The notes beneath the pieces are model-generated. The model was given only the letters and a program-made list of their open reading frames with translations, did not search any database and had not been told where the DNA came from. Below are positions 45,600 through 54,704 of a stretch of DNA of 64,000 nt, one piece after another. The DNA comes from Verrucomicrobiota bacterium. Its GTDB lineage: Bacteria > Verrucomicrobiota > Lentisphaeria > JABSQK01 > JAJFLO01. Made by a program: the position numbers and the translations under genes. The stretch covers positions 1 to 64,000 of the forward strand of contig JAJFLP010000088.1 in NCBI GenBank assembly GCA_021772635.1, read 5' to 3'. How positions within the stretch are numbered: the stretch's first letter is position 1; every line of letters starts with the position of its first letter.

Positions 45600-45773
45600 T
45601 AGCCTGATCTATGCATGAATTTTGTTGGGAGAAGTTGTAGAACTCTTGAGGTTAATGACTTGCGGGGGTTCTAAGGCTGACGGAATAGTGAACTATTTTA
45701 AAGTCTTAGGTTCTTTGTAAGTCATTAAGATCAGATGATATACGATTTCGCAGTAGAAATTCACGCATAGCTA
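45600..45773 (+). mobile_element. MITE-like element R5, copy C (overlaps a stop codon)
   Basis: Starts TAGCCTGATCTATGCATGAA and ends ACGCATAGCTA, 174 bp. The inner part is diverged but keeps ggttctttgtaagtcatt. Its last bases are the reverse complement of the TAG stop codon (45771-45773) of the minus-strand beta-barrel gene. Confidence 0.7.
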
Positions 45774-48092
45774 GAACCTGAGGGTTCCTTTGGCGAATAT
45801 CCCCCAATCACTCTTACTGATGTCCGGATATCGCGTGTATTCGAATCCAACTTTAGGTTCGAAACGAATGCCGATTTTACTTACCCATTGTTGCTCTAAC
45901 TCCATACCAGCGGTGACGCGCGTGTAGTCACCGTCTTTGTCACCGAGAATTACCCGCAACGGAAATCCCAAGGCAAGAAATTCTGTGCCTTCTGTGAAAC
46001 TGTTGTTGTAAAGGTCGTATACGAATACCCACGTTGGTTTGACGAGGAATTCATGGGCGTCGTAATTACCATCGCGAAAGCTGGATAAGAATCGGCGGTA
46101 CTGCGAATTATAATTGAATAGTATATCGAGGTGTCCGCCACGGAGTCCAAGGAACTCTGCGGTTAAATTGGGTTTATAGTCGAATCGGATCGTCTCTGTC
46201 TTGAACGCCCGTTCTCGGCGCTGCAAACCAATTTCGTAGTGGTCAGACCGGCGGCCCCTGAATCGCGTAGGGTTTTCAGTTTCTATAGGCTTCTTAAACA
46301 TGGAGAGCCGCAGGGAAATGCGCTGTTGATTAACCCGGTCGTCAAATAGAACATTCCCGACTTCCGTTCGATCGACTTCGCCTGACATGTTACCAGCGGT
46401 TAATTTGAGTGTATTAGTCCCGAAATACTGCGTAAGTACGGCATTAATATCGATCGTTTTGAACTCCTCTGTGGTAACGTCAAAATCTCTGCGTCGATCC
46501 CGGGATGTTACTTCACGATTAGACAATGTTGCTTCCAAGTTCAAATCTGTACGACCATTGATATAATAATTCTTTCCTACGAGCAGAGAAAGTCCCCGGA
46601 ATTCCCCGTCAAAAGTTTCCCGCGGATCTTCTGTATTGAAGTTGATCGTATCAATATCAACTTCTGTCCAAGTTAATCGAAAGTACGGTAACTCCTCATT
46701 GTTAAACCGAAGCAATAATTTTCCTTCGTATATCGCTTCTTCCCGTCGTCTCGGAGCATGCTTTGCGAAGTCCAGTAATCTAGATTTCTGACCTTGGAGA
46801 CTATCAATTCTTTCTTGAGCCGTGTCGAAATCCGCCTGTGTCAGCGCGTTGTCACGGCGTGCGGTAAAGAAAGTAATCCCCTCATTTATCGACGGAAGCC
46901 CCGTATTCAGAGATCGTTGTTGTAGATCCAGAAACGTGAGATGATCGTCTTCATCAATTGACGGTTTCCGAAATTCAATCGACTGCTCGTAGAATAAGGA
47001 GAACCCGTTTGTGGCGTAATTGTTATAGATCGGAATTCCATCCTTTCTGTCTCGGTGGAGTATCTTCAGAGAACGATTAAGGACCAGTACGAAGTCATCA
47101 TCGTAGGCTTCTGGATCCGCCTCCACTAACTCGACGGCCCGGTAGTACTTCGCGGCCGCTTGTTCGAATAAACCACGATAACCTGCGAGGTAGTCACCAT
47201 AGATTCGGTAGGCATAACCATTGGTCGGGTCGGTCTCAATCGCGGCTTCGAAAAGTGCGACCGCATACTCGCCGCTTCCTTCATCACGGCACTTGCCCGC
47301 GCCGCCTAAATAAATATTCGAAATTTCGCGTGGCACGAGTCCCCGCTCTTTCCCGATCTCTACCGCATCCATGGTATTATCGTACTCTATCTCACCGAGA
47401 TTGATGAATGCGTCGTCTTCCGTTGGCCCGTCAGTATCGTCTCGGTATCCCGCGGTTAAGCTCTGAAAATCGCTGTCTTGCGATGAGATTTGTAACTTCG
47501 TAATAGATTCTCCGGAAGGATCGCGAAACGCTAAGACCGGATCACTTATCTGGATGGTGTCAAAATTCTGATCGGGAGACTCGGGTTTGGAAAAGAGAAT
47601 TTTAACTATTTTTATCTGATTCCAGTCATCGTCTGTAAAATCGCGAGAATCGACGTCCGGTTTACTTTTGGTAAATCGTGAAACTGGGAAGACAAACTCC
47701 TGCCAACCCTGTGTAACAGTGTTCGCGTGCTCGCGGCGATATTCGACGTTCGCATCATCTGCGGTTGCGAGTCCAGCGAATATTCCTGGTCCACTCCCCG
47801 CGGTTGTCTTTGCTTTAAGCCGGATCTCCGCGAGTTCGTGTCCAGCTAGAACATTGGTTAGAGTGAACTGTGCTCCGGCGCCCCACGTCGCTTCGCTCCA
47901 GTCGATGTCGAACAATACTTCGTTGTTACGTTCGTACGCGACGGTACCGCGCACGCCCTCTCCGAAAATAACCCAACCGGCGTTCGGGCTATCTATGTTG
48001 AACAACTCCGTGACGTCATCTGCGTTACTTACGCCGGGGAAAAAAGCTGAGAGGAAGATTATTATTGCTAGTCTTTTTAGCATTGAAGGCAC
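45771..48092 (-). CDS. Outer-membrane beta-barrel protein with N-terminal sugar-binding-like module and TPR-like helices
   Basis: A 773-residue protein. The signal peptide is residues 1-24 (ending SNA). Residues about 28-190 form a beta-sandwich module (ATWGAGAQFTL, RLKAKTTAGS, IFAGLATADDAN, WQEFVFPVS, DDWNQIKIVKILFS) matching the 220-residue protein at 53743. Residues about 235-330 are TPR-like (AVALFEAAIETDPTNGYAYRIYGDY). From about 445 to the end, alternating hydrophobic/aromatic strands finish in TLRF with a terminal Phe, typical of outer-membrane barrels. Together these suggest a surface porin or assembly protein for carbohydrate handling or attachment. The stop codon lies in R5 copy C. 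Confidence 0.75.
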   Translation of the reverse strand: MPSMLKRLAIIIFLSAFFPGVSNADDVTELFNIDSPNAGWVIFGEGVRGTVAYERNNEVLFDIDWSEATWGAGAQFTLTNVLAGHELAEIRLKAKTTAGSGPGIFAGLATADDANVEYRREHANTVTQGWQEFVFPVSRFTKSKPDVDSRDFTDDDWNQIKIVKILFSKPESPDQNFDTIQISDPVLAFRDPSGESITKLQISSQDSDFQSLTAGYRDDTDGPTEDDAFINLGEIEYDNTMDAVEIGKERGLVPREISNIYLGGAGKCRDEGSGEYAVALFEAAIETDPTNGYAYRIYGDYLAGYRGLFEQAAAKYYRAVELVEADPEAYDDDFVLVLNRSLKILHRDRKDGIPIYNNYATNGFSLFYEQSIEFRKPSIDEDDHLTFLDLQQRSLNTGLPSINEGITFFTARRDNALTQADFDTAQERIDSLQGQKSRLLDFAKHAPRRREEAIYEGKLLLRFNNEELPYFRLTWTEVDIDTINFNTEDPRETFDGEFRGLSLLVGKNYYINGRTDLNLEATLSNREVTSRDRRRDFDVTTEEFKTIDINAVLTQYFGTNTLKLTAGNMSGEVDRTEVGNVLFDDRVNQQRISLRLSMFKKPIETENPTRFRGRRSDHYEIGLQRRERAFKTETIRFDYKPNLTAEFLGLRGGHLDILFNYNSQYRRFLSSFRDGNYDAHEFLVKPTWVFVYDLYNNSFTEGTEFLALGFPLRVILGDKDGDYTRVTAGMELEQQWVSKIGIRFEPKVGFEYTRYPDISKSDWGIFAKGTLRF

Positions 48093-48402
48093 GATTGGGT
48101 TCGTTTTTATTTAGTCATTAATGAAGCGAAAGTGTCCGACAAATCGACAAGATAGAGATATCATACTGGTATTTATCGTGAATTTCACGCGGCCTCAGAA
48201 TATAAAATTATACCTCTCGAAATCAAGTATAAACACCAGGTTCCGAAATATAGGCTGTAAAAAATAAGACTCCCGAAGAATTACGACACTCCGAAAACCT
48301 GAAGATGTTCGGTATAAATATTGTGGGGAGTCGATCGCGTGGTCTATCTTTAGGTTGTCTACAAATTCGACTGTCTGCAGTCTGCAATGTTAAACTAAGA
48401 CC
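48093..48402. other. Intergenic region with R1 fragment
   Basis: The divergent gap between the beta-barrel gene and the symporter. It contains an R1 left-half fragment in inverted orientation ending gaagatgttcggtata (about 48270-48314) and an R1-end-like gactgtctgcagtctgca near 48370. Nothing else was recognised. Confidence 0.5.
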
Positions 48403-48430
48403 TTGACACCTTATAGGGTTCAATTATAAT
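48403..48430 (+). promoter_or_regulatory. Sigma-70-type promoter for the symporter gene
   Basis: Perfect consensus boxes: TTGACA at 48403-48408, a 16-bp spacer, and TATAAT at 48425-48430. It lies about 200 bp before the symporter start, giving a leader of about 190 nt. Confidence 0.7.
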
Positions 48431-48627
48431 ATCCGCTTCCGCGACTGGTAGCACCGTCCTGATCGGTTATCGAATCGCGCGCAGCAAGCGAGTTTACTTA
48501 ACATCAACTCGCGACTTGAATATTTTCGTAATCAATCGTTTTACCGTGACTCCTCGCACGGTGCTCGTCAATACGTCAATCGACGTCGCTTCCCCGAATA
48601 CTTCTAACAATTATCGGTAAGTGAATC

Positions 48628-51129
48628 ATGGTTCAACTGACACCATTAGCAGGATGGGATTGGGCTGTTATCATTGTGTTTTTCATCGTCACAATGGGTA
48701 TTGGCCTATACTTCTCCAAGCGCGCGACCGGGAGCCTAACGGAATATTTCGTTGCCGGTCGTAAGATGACGTGGTGGCTTGCTGGTACCTCAATAGTCGC
48801 GACCTCGTTCGCCGCCGACACCCCCCTCGTTATCGCCGGTTGGATGCGTACAGTCGGGCTCGAACGAAATTGGTTTTGGTGGGGCGGTATTATGGGGATG
48901 ATGTTGTGTACCTTTTTCTTCGCTAGACTATGGCGACGCTCAAACTTAATTACGGACGTTGAGTTTAACGAGTTGAGGTACGGTGGTAGACCGGCTGCCG
49001 GGTTACGAATCTTTCACGCGAGTTACCGGTCCCTGATTCAAAACACACTGGTGATGGGCTGGGTAACCCTGGCGATGACGAAAATCATTGATGTGACCCT
49101 GGATATCCCCACGCTCGTATTCCTCAAAGGTCAGTTAGTGCCGACGCTGGTTGTAAAGGGTGCAGAGCTCTCTACATACATTGATATGGCAACAGTCATG
49201 CACTGGCCCATAATCGGAGAGGCTATTATTCCGGCGAAGGCAACTGGTATTATCGTCTGTTTATCGGTGGCGGCATTTTATAGTGCAATCAGCGGACTTT
49301 GGGGGGTGGTTGCGACTGACTTATTCCAGTTCACTTTCGCGATGACCGGGACGGTGATCCTTATGGTCATTGTACTCGTTGTTGCCAAGGGGCCCGTGAA
49401 TATGGTAGACCAGGCAAGAACGGCGGTCCGCGAGGGTAGAATCATTAATAAAATGCCGTTTCCCCGACGAAGCGTTGACGTCGCGAAGCTCGAGAAAATC
49501 GTCGGTAAGTCAGCTAAGAGCAGTGAATCGGAGAAATCGAAAACGGCGCTGGCCGGCGAGCTATCGTCGTCCGTGACCGACATTGTTCTGAACGATGTTT
49601 TTCACACCAGCGAGAATCTGCGGTCGTTGATTAACGCTGGGATATTTAAGATTACTGACCGGAAATCGAATTATCTTTTGTGGACCGCAGATGGTAGGAC
49701 TGAAGGTGACCTTCGAGTGCTTCTCGCCGAACTAAACATTGAATCGGTCGACGAATTTATTGAGGTTTGGGCGGAAGCGTACACGATCAGTGAGGTTAAG
49801 TTTTCAGATTCCGCAGCTGTCAAACGTATGATTACCGCTGGTATTATCGCATCCGATGATGAAAATAAAGTTAAGAACCGCCACCGACTCAATGTGGTTA
49901 GCCTACCAGATGCGGAAATTCGACGAAAACTTTCAGAGGCCGGGGTCACGGACACGAGCGAATTCTGGGCAGCCTGGCGTGGCGACCGCGTTGTCCCGGT
50001 TGCGAAGATCACCAATTTCTTGCCACCGTTCGATCTAAAGGGTGGTGGGTTAGTCGCGGTTTGGGCTCTTGTCGTTTTCCTTGGTCTTCAATGGTGGGCT
50101 GGTGGCGAGGGCGGCGGATTTCTCGCACAGCGGCTTTTTTCGTGTAAGGATGAAAAGCACTCGGTATTGGCAATGTTGTGGTTTAATCTTGCCCACTTTG
50201 TCATACGCCCTTGGCCATGGATCGTGGTCGGAATCGGGTCCCTGTTTCTGATACCAGACGTTACGGCTTATGGCGCGCATTACGACCAGGAGCATGCCTA
50301 CGCGATAATGCTGATGAAGTATCTCCCGATTGGCTTGAAGGGATTAATGGTCGCAGCGTTGATGGCTGCGTACATGTCCACTATATCGACGCATGTGAAT
50401 TTCGGTGCATCCTATGTTGTGAACGATCTCTATAATCGATTTTTATCGTCGAGTAATGACGAGGCGAAGCAAATTAGGATATCACAAATCGTATCAGTTT
50501 TATTGGCTGTTTTGGCCGGAATCTGCGCGTTCTTTATGAAGACTATTGACCAGGGGTGGTTTCTAATGTTCGAATTAATGTCAGGTGTAGGGTTTGTGGT
50601 GTTGCTCCGCTGGTATTGGTGGCGGATAAGTGCTTGGTCCGAGTTAGCCGCAATGTCGTCGTCGTTGCTGATGTATTTTCTACTGAATAAAACCCAATGC
50701 TTTCACGTCGTATTCTCCTGGATCGATGCCCCAGTCTATTTACTCAATGAATATCCTGTCCGCTTCACGATTAACCTGCTATTTACCAGCGTATTCTGGA
50801 TTATCGTGACATTCGTGACTCCGCCGGAAAAAGAAGCACATCTGATCGAATTCTATAAACGGGTACAGCCTGCAGGTTGGTGGGCGCCGATAGCAGAGAA
50901 AGCGGGTAACCCTAATCATCTCACGATCGGCTGGCTCGAATGGGCGTGTTGGGGGTTGGGCGTAAGCGGGCTGTTCGCGATGATTGCGTGTCTGGGAAAG
51001 GCGTGTCTTGGATTCTATTTCGAAAGTTTTATTTATTCGATATACTCGATATTTGCCACGGTCGCCCTATTCAAGCTCATCGGACGAATGGACTGGTCAG
51101 CTATAGAGATAGCGGAAGAACAAACTTAA
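48628..51129 (+). CDS. Sodium:solute symporter (SSS family) with a duplicated inserted domain
   Basis: An 833-residue inner-membrane transporter. The N-terminal SSS core includes GIGLYFSKRATGSLTEYFVAGRKM, WWLAGTSIVATSFAADTP and AAFYSAISGLWGVVATD. The second half resumes with FLGLQWWAGGEGGGFLAQRL, HFVIRPWPWIVVG and LMAAYMSTISTHVNFGASYVVNDLY, as in the larger SSS members of environmental bacteria. Between them, residues about 278-455 are an extra hydrophilic insert made of two similar units of about 60 residues (about 325-384 and 391-452). The substrate is unknown. ATG 48628 is preceded by ggtaag and a strong promoter. Confidence 0.88.
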   Translation: MVQLTPLAGWDWAVIIVFFIVTMGIGLYFSKRATGSLTEYFVAGRKMTWWLAGTSIVATSFAADTPLVIAGWMRTVGLERNWFWWGGIMGMMLCTFFFARLWRRSNLITDVEFNELRYGGRPAAGLRIFHASYRSLIQNTLVMGWVTLAMTKIIDVTLDIPTLVFLKGQLVPTLVVKGAELSTYIDMATVMHWPIIGEAIIPAKATGIIVCLSVAAFYSAISGLWGVVATDLFQFTFAMTGTVILMVIVLVVAKGPVNMVDQARTAVREGRIINKMPFPRRSVDVAKLEKIVGKSAKSSESEKSKTALAGELSSSVTDIVLNDVFHTSENLRSLINAGIFKITDRKSNYLLWTADGRTEGDLRVLLAELNIESVDEFIEVWAEAYTISEVKFSDSAAVKRMITAGIIASDDENKVKNRHRLNVVSLPDAEIRRKLSEAGVTDTSEFWAAWRGDRVVPVAKITNFLPPFDLKGGGLVAVWALVVFLGLQWWAGGEGGGFLAQRLFSCKDEKHSVLAMLWFNLAHFVIRPWPWIVVGIGSLFLIPDVTAYGAHYDQEHAYAIMLMKYLPIGLKGLMVAALMAAYMSTISTHVNFGASYVVNDLYNRFLSSSNDEAKQIRISQIVSVLLAVLAGICAFFMKTIDQGWFLMFELMSGVGFVVLLRWYWWRISAWSELAAMSSSLLMYFLLNKTQCFHVVFSWIDAPVYLLNEYPVRFTINLLFTSVFWIIVTFVTPPEKEAHLIEFYKRVQPAGWWAPIAEKAGNPNHLTIGWLEWACWGLGVSGLFAMIACLGKACLGFYFESFIYSIYSIFATVALFKLIGRMDWSAIEIAEEQT

Positions 51130-51604
51130 CCATCATCTGCCGTTCGTGAAATTCAGTAATTGAAAGTTCACGGTTTAAGGTTGGAAATCTGTGTCCGTCT
51201 CCCCCATCAAAACTAAATCGAAATCACACCCATCCCATCGAAAATGAGCCCGTGGGACGACTAATCGGAGTCGAAATCGCTATCGAAATCGTTGTTTAGT
51301 TTTTGTGCGAGTCAGTTGCTTATAGCCAAGGAACAAGGAGGAACGATCCCGATTTCGATTTCGAAAAAAAGAGTACACGGATCGATTCCCATAGGGTAGC
51401 AGGTGAAAATGCACACTGCTTGTTTTCTGAAAATTCCATATTTGAGGCTATCCATTGGCGAAATCTGCCGATTTTGGATCTCTATGGCATCACAGTAAAT
51501 CGAAAATTAAGTCCCTTAGTTTTTAACCCCGATACCTCGCCTGTCTCGTCGTAGTTCTGTTGTCCAGCAAAACGAGAGCGACGGCGGAAACTGTTGACCC
51601 ATTC
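51130..51604. other. Gap with A/T-word inverted repeats
   Basis: A 475-bp convergent gap. It contains aaatcgaaatc, tcgaaatcgctatcgaaatcg and, inverted, gatttcgatttcg, so long weak hairpins can form. No credible gene; an 83-codon open frame at 51303 lacks a ribosome site and family features. Confidence 0.4.
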
Positions 51605-52801
51605 CTACGCCATTAAGAGATTTTCCCAGATACGGTTGTACAGCGGCGATAGTTCCTCCGGTAACCGTTTCGTAAATTCAATTCGCCTAAAGTCCTGGTT
51701 CGTCGGATAGATAATTCTGTTCCGCGCGATTCTCCCCTTAATAAAACCATCAACTGCTTTTTGATTTGCTGTCGCGTAGGCAGTGGCATTCGAATTTCTC
51801 CCAGCGATTTCGGGACGATGTAGGTAATTAATGAACGCCTGTGCCGTAATACTGTGTTTGGCGGCTTTCGGAACGCACAGATTGTCGAACCACCCAGTCA
51901 CGCCCTCCGCGGGGATAAAGGGCTTAATCGATGGGCTCTGCCAACTCGCCTTGACTACTTCTCCATTCCAACCACTTGCAACGACAATTTCGTCTGAAAG
52001 CATCGCAGCTTTTTGCCCATCACCTGGATAAAACGCCCGTATATGTGGTTTCAACTTCATCAGAAGACCCCCGGCTTCACGGATTCGTCGCCGATCGTGG
52101 GTATTTACTGAGTATCCAAGGGAGCTGAGCGCTGCGGAAATTACCTCCTTCTTCTCGTTTGTAAAACCGATCCTCCCCGAATATCGTCTCGGTCCGCTGT
52201 CGAATATGAGACGCCAACTCCCGGTATTTGAATCGTCGCGCGTCGCCCTCATATTGCGCATCATGCACATTGTTCCCCAGCTCATTGCGACGGTGAACTT
52301 ATTGCCCGGATCAAAGTCTGTGTTTACGTAATGCGGTGTTAAGTTCTTGAAGTTCGGAATGTTGTCGAAATTTAACGGTGCCAGTAAGCCTTCCTCAATA
52401 TATGTCGGGACAAAACTGTGAGTTGGACAGATGCAGTCGTACGCGGTCCCCGGTTGTCGTACTGCATCCAGCAGTTTAGCATCCGTTGAATAGCTTTCGT
52501 AGAGAACTTTGACGCCGAACTCCCATTCGAATTCTGGAATTGTATCCGGGTGAAAAATCCCATCCCAGCAATAAATATGCAGGTGTCCGCCTTCTTTCCT
52601 AATTCCCTCCAAGACAGCGGAGTTTTCGGTTTCATCTGCGTGTGCCAGGTTCGGTATCCGCAGCACATCCATTAGCACTGCTGCGGAAACGCCGAGTGCC
52701 GATCCTCGTTTTAAGAACTCGCGTCTGGATATACGTAGCTCGACGAGTTTTTCGACTTCGATATCAAATTTTCCTCTCTGTTTTCGATCCAGAAATTTCA
52801 T
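51605..52801 (-). CDS. PotD-like polyamine-type periplasmic binding protein, Tat-exported
   Basis: A protein of about 398 residues from ATG 52801 (site aagga; the upstream start at 52852 is less likely). The N-terminal twin-arginine signal is ISRREFLKRGSALGVSAAVL, cut after a NLAHA-type site. The mature part begins GGHLHIYCWDGIFHPDTIPEFEWEFGVKV and has YDCICPTHSFVPTYIEEGLL, YPGDGQKAAM and VPKAAKHSITAQAFINYLHRPE, the pattern of PotD/PotF-type extracellular solute-binding proteins. No ABC permease or ATPase is nearby, so the transporter partner is elsewhere or absent. A 32-bp piece of this gene is duplicated at 53531-53562. Confidence 0.85.
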   Translation of the reverse strand: MKFLDRKQRGKFDIEVEKLVELRISRREFLKRGSALGVSAAVLMDVLRIPNLAHADETENSAVLEGIRKEGGHLHIYCWDGIFHPDTIPEFEWEFGVKVLYESYSTDAKLLDAVRQPGTAYDCICPTHSFVPTYIEEGLLAPLNFDNIPNFKNLTPHYVNTDFDPGNKFTVAMSWGTMCMMRNMRATRDDSNTGSWRLIFDSGPRRYSGRIGFTNEKKEVISAALSSLGYSVNTHDRRRIREAGGLLMKLKPHIRAFYPGDGQKAAMLSDEIVVASGWNGEVVKASWQSPSIKPFIPAEGVTGWFDNLCVPKAAKHSITAQAFINYLHRPEIAGRNSNATAYATANQKAVDGFIKGRIARNRIIYPTNQDFRRIEFTKRLPEELSPLYNRIWENLLMA

Positions 52802-52954
52802 CGTCAGTGATTCCTTGCTTAGAGTTATGTCCCGGCTGCCCGGACAGATCATCAGCAGAATTCTTGTTTCCCAGCTACGAAAGAATTCACACTTTTTACT
52901 TAATCGTTGTCATTAACAAATCCCGGATCGCTCTCGCGGCGATCAATATAAAGA

Positions 52955-53140
52955 TATACCGAACGTCTGTAGATTCTCGAAAATCGCTCGGAGTCTCTTA
53001 CGCAATCAATTTGAAGTCATCTCTCTCCGCACGAGCGGAGTCTCAGTAATCCGGACCGCACTCTCAGAGTCCGCTCGTGCGGACCGCATACGCCAGAGTC
53101 TCGGGTAATCCGGACCGAAAATTGTACCGGCTGCGGTATA
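52955..53140 (+). repeat. Modular intergenic repeat R1 with long inner module
   Basis: Begins TATACCGAACGTCTGTAGATT and ends TTGTACCGGCTGCGGTATA. The module array at the GTCATC site has two ccgcacgagcgg-type hairpins separated by ccggacc, almost the same arrangement as 22706-22913. Confidence 0.8.
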
Positions 53141-53432
53141 TTAATTGACAGTCGAAGTCTAAATCGCAAGCAACAAAATTTTTCTTGGGAATGGACGAAC
53201 TACACTACCGCGCGTGCTCCGGCGGCATTGGAAATGAGTTGTACATGGGAGCTTAAAACATACCAATGCAATTAATCTTTAAGAAATCAAACGAACCACC
53301 CGGCGACAAGCTCACGAGGCATCAATTTTGTGTGTGGGATCAGATTCTTGACAACCGACTTGCGGCACGGCTGGAATGAGATAGTTCGCCAACGGCGAGA
53401 CCCAATTCCAGCGAACTTTTCATTGGATTTCC

Positions 53433-53530
53433 TTCGTAATCGTACTCGAAATCATAATCGTAATCTCTTTCTAAATTTCACCTCGAAAAACTAGAAAGAT
53501 TATGATTACGAGTACGAGTAAGATTACGAA
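53433..53530. repeat. Long inverted repeat of short words
   Basis: Arms ttcgtaatcgtactcg...ctttcta (53433-53473) and tagaaag...gattacgaa (53492-53530) are complementary with small gaps around an 18-nt loop. A stable hairpin is expected. Its right arm directly abuts the duplicated binding-protein segment. Confidence 0.7.
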
Positions 53531-53562
53531 TCGGAATGTTGTCGAAATTTAACGGTGCCAGT
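53531..53562 (+). repeat. 32-bp exact duplicate of a segment inside the PotD-like gene
   Basis: Starts tcggaatgttgtcgaaattt and ends cggtgccagt, identical to 52354-52385 in the same plus-strand orientation. A plus-strand transcript here would be antisense to the binding-protein mRNA. The rest of the gap to 53742 shows nothing I recognise. Confidence 0.85.
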
Positions 53563-53742
53563 GTTGTCGATGCGCGATAGTCCGTCGAGAATTAACACAC
53601 TGGAGGGATCCGTATTCCGGAACAGCCGAGGGTGCGTCGACGCGGCTGAAAATCGGGCCGCTTGACTTGCAGTCTACAGTAGCTTGGTTACATTAATAAC
53701 GCATGACCACATACGGAAATCTAAAACAACGGGGTAGCGATC

Positions 53743-54405
53743 ATGATATTCGGCAGGTATAACCTACATGCTATTAACCAGAAATCGCGGTGCGAGCCGA
53801 ATCCAAGTAGTCGCTTGTGCTCGATTTCGTCGGCGAAGTTTGAAAAATCGACTGTTTACTATCTTACGTTCCTCGCGTTCGCCTTCGTCCTTAACCTCGG
53901 CGCTGTCGGCGGGGAACTTTTGATTGATCCAGACCATCGTCGCGGAGGATGGCAGGGATTCGGGACGGGTCTCGACGACGCGGGTTTTGATAAAGGGAAG
54001 AACGAGATCGTTCTTCAAGTAAATTGGGCACGCGCATCTTGGGGTGTCGGGGTCATGCACACCCTGGAAAATCCGGTCGACGGCCGCGCGATCTATGCGA
54101 TTCGCGTCAAAGTAAAGTCGCGAAAAGGAAGCAAAACGAAAATCTACGCAGGCCTGGCTACCAAGGAAGACGCAACCATGGAGTTGCCGCGGGAAAAATC
54201 CATCGCGGTAACGGACCAGTGGCAGATTATTGAGTTTCCGATATCCGAAATGATCTTCAAAAAGCCGGAATTAACTTCCCAGAAATTCGGGCCCGACGAT
54301 TGGGAGAAACTACAAATCGTCAAACTACTGTTCACCCGTCAGAATAATAATGATTCGAAGGATACAATCTATATAGCAAAGCCCAAGATTGTTTATAGCA
54401 AATAA
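53743..54405 (+). CDS. Exported single-module sugar-binding-like protein
   Basis: A 220-residue protein. A hydrophobic export segment (about residues 37-57, VYYLTFLAFAFVLNLGAVGG) precedes one beta-sandwich module of about 165 residues: ASWGVGVMHTLENP, AIRVKVKSRKGS, KIYAGLATKEDATMELPRE, WQIIEFPIS, DDWEKLQIVKLLF. It aligns through its whole length with the N-terminal module of the beta-barrel protein at 45771-48092. The true start may be downstream of 53743, nearer the hydrophobic segment. It may bind glycans at the surface or compete with the barrel protein; function is inferred. Confidence 0.65.
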   Translation: MIFGRYNLHAINQKSRCEPNPSSRLCSISSAKFEKSTVYYLTFLAFAFVLNLGAVGGELLIDPDHRRGGWQGFGTGLDDAGFDKGKNEIVLQVNWARASWGVGVMHTLENPVDGRAIYAIRVKVKSRKGSKTKIYAGLATKEDATMELPREKSIAVTDQWQIIEFPISEMIFKKPELTSQKFGPDDWEKLQIVKLLFTRQNNNDSKDTIYIAKPKIVYSK

Positions 54406-54676
54406 TATCGGCTTAAATTCGATGCTTCGTTATCGGCCCCGCGCTGCGTAGATAAATCTAAGTCGCCCTGTAATTGGGACCGCGTATAGTTTATCAATCC
54501 GCTCCCGTTAAGACATTGCTTCATTCCCCCAGTTTCGTCACCCCTCGGATTCCTTCCCTCAGTACACCCTGCCTAGAATGTGGATCTCGCACGGGTGCCA
54601 CAGCCCTGCTTTTATCTAATTTCCGAAACAACTTTGTTTGGCCAATTCATATCGTTCAAATAAAGCGATCGATCGG

Positions 54677-54704
54677 TTGAATTTTAAGTCGTTGCGTCTA
54701 TAAT
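54677..54704 (+). promoter_or_regulatory. Candidate sigma-70 promoter
   Basis: TTGAAT (54677-54682), a 16-bp spacer and TATAAT (54699-54704). It points toward the large secreted protein, leaving a leader of about 660 nt in which I see no convincing gene; an 80-codon frame at 54817 has no family features. Confidence 0.5.

Noticed and set aside
51303-51554. 83-codon plus-strand open frame
   Set aside because: It lies in a convergent gap with word repeats and shows no ribosome site or conserved motif.
8557-53140. R1 copies as integron attC sites
   Set aside because: They have palindromic parts and lie between genes, but lack the conserved GTTRRRY core pairs. Both orientations occur and no integrase gene is present.
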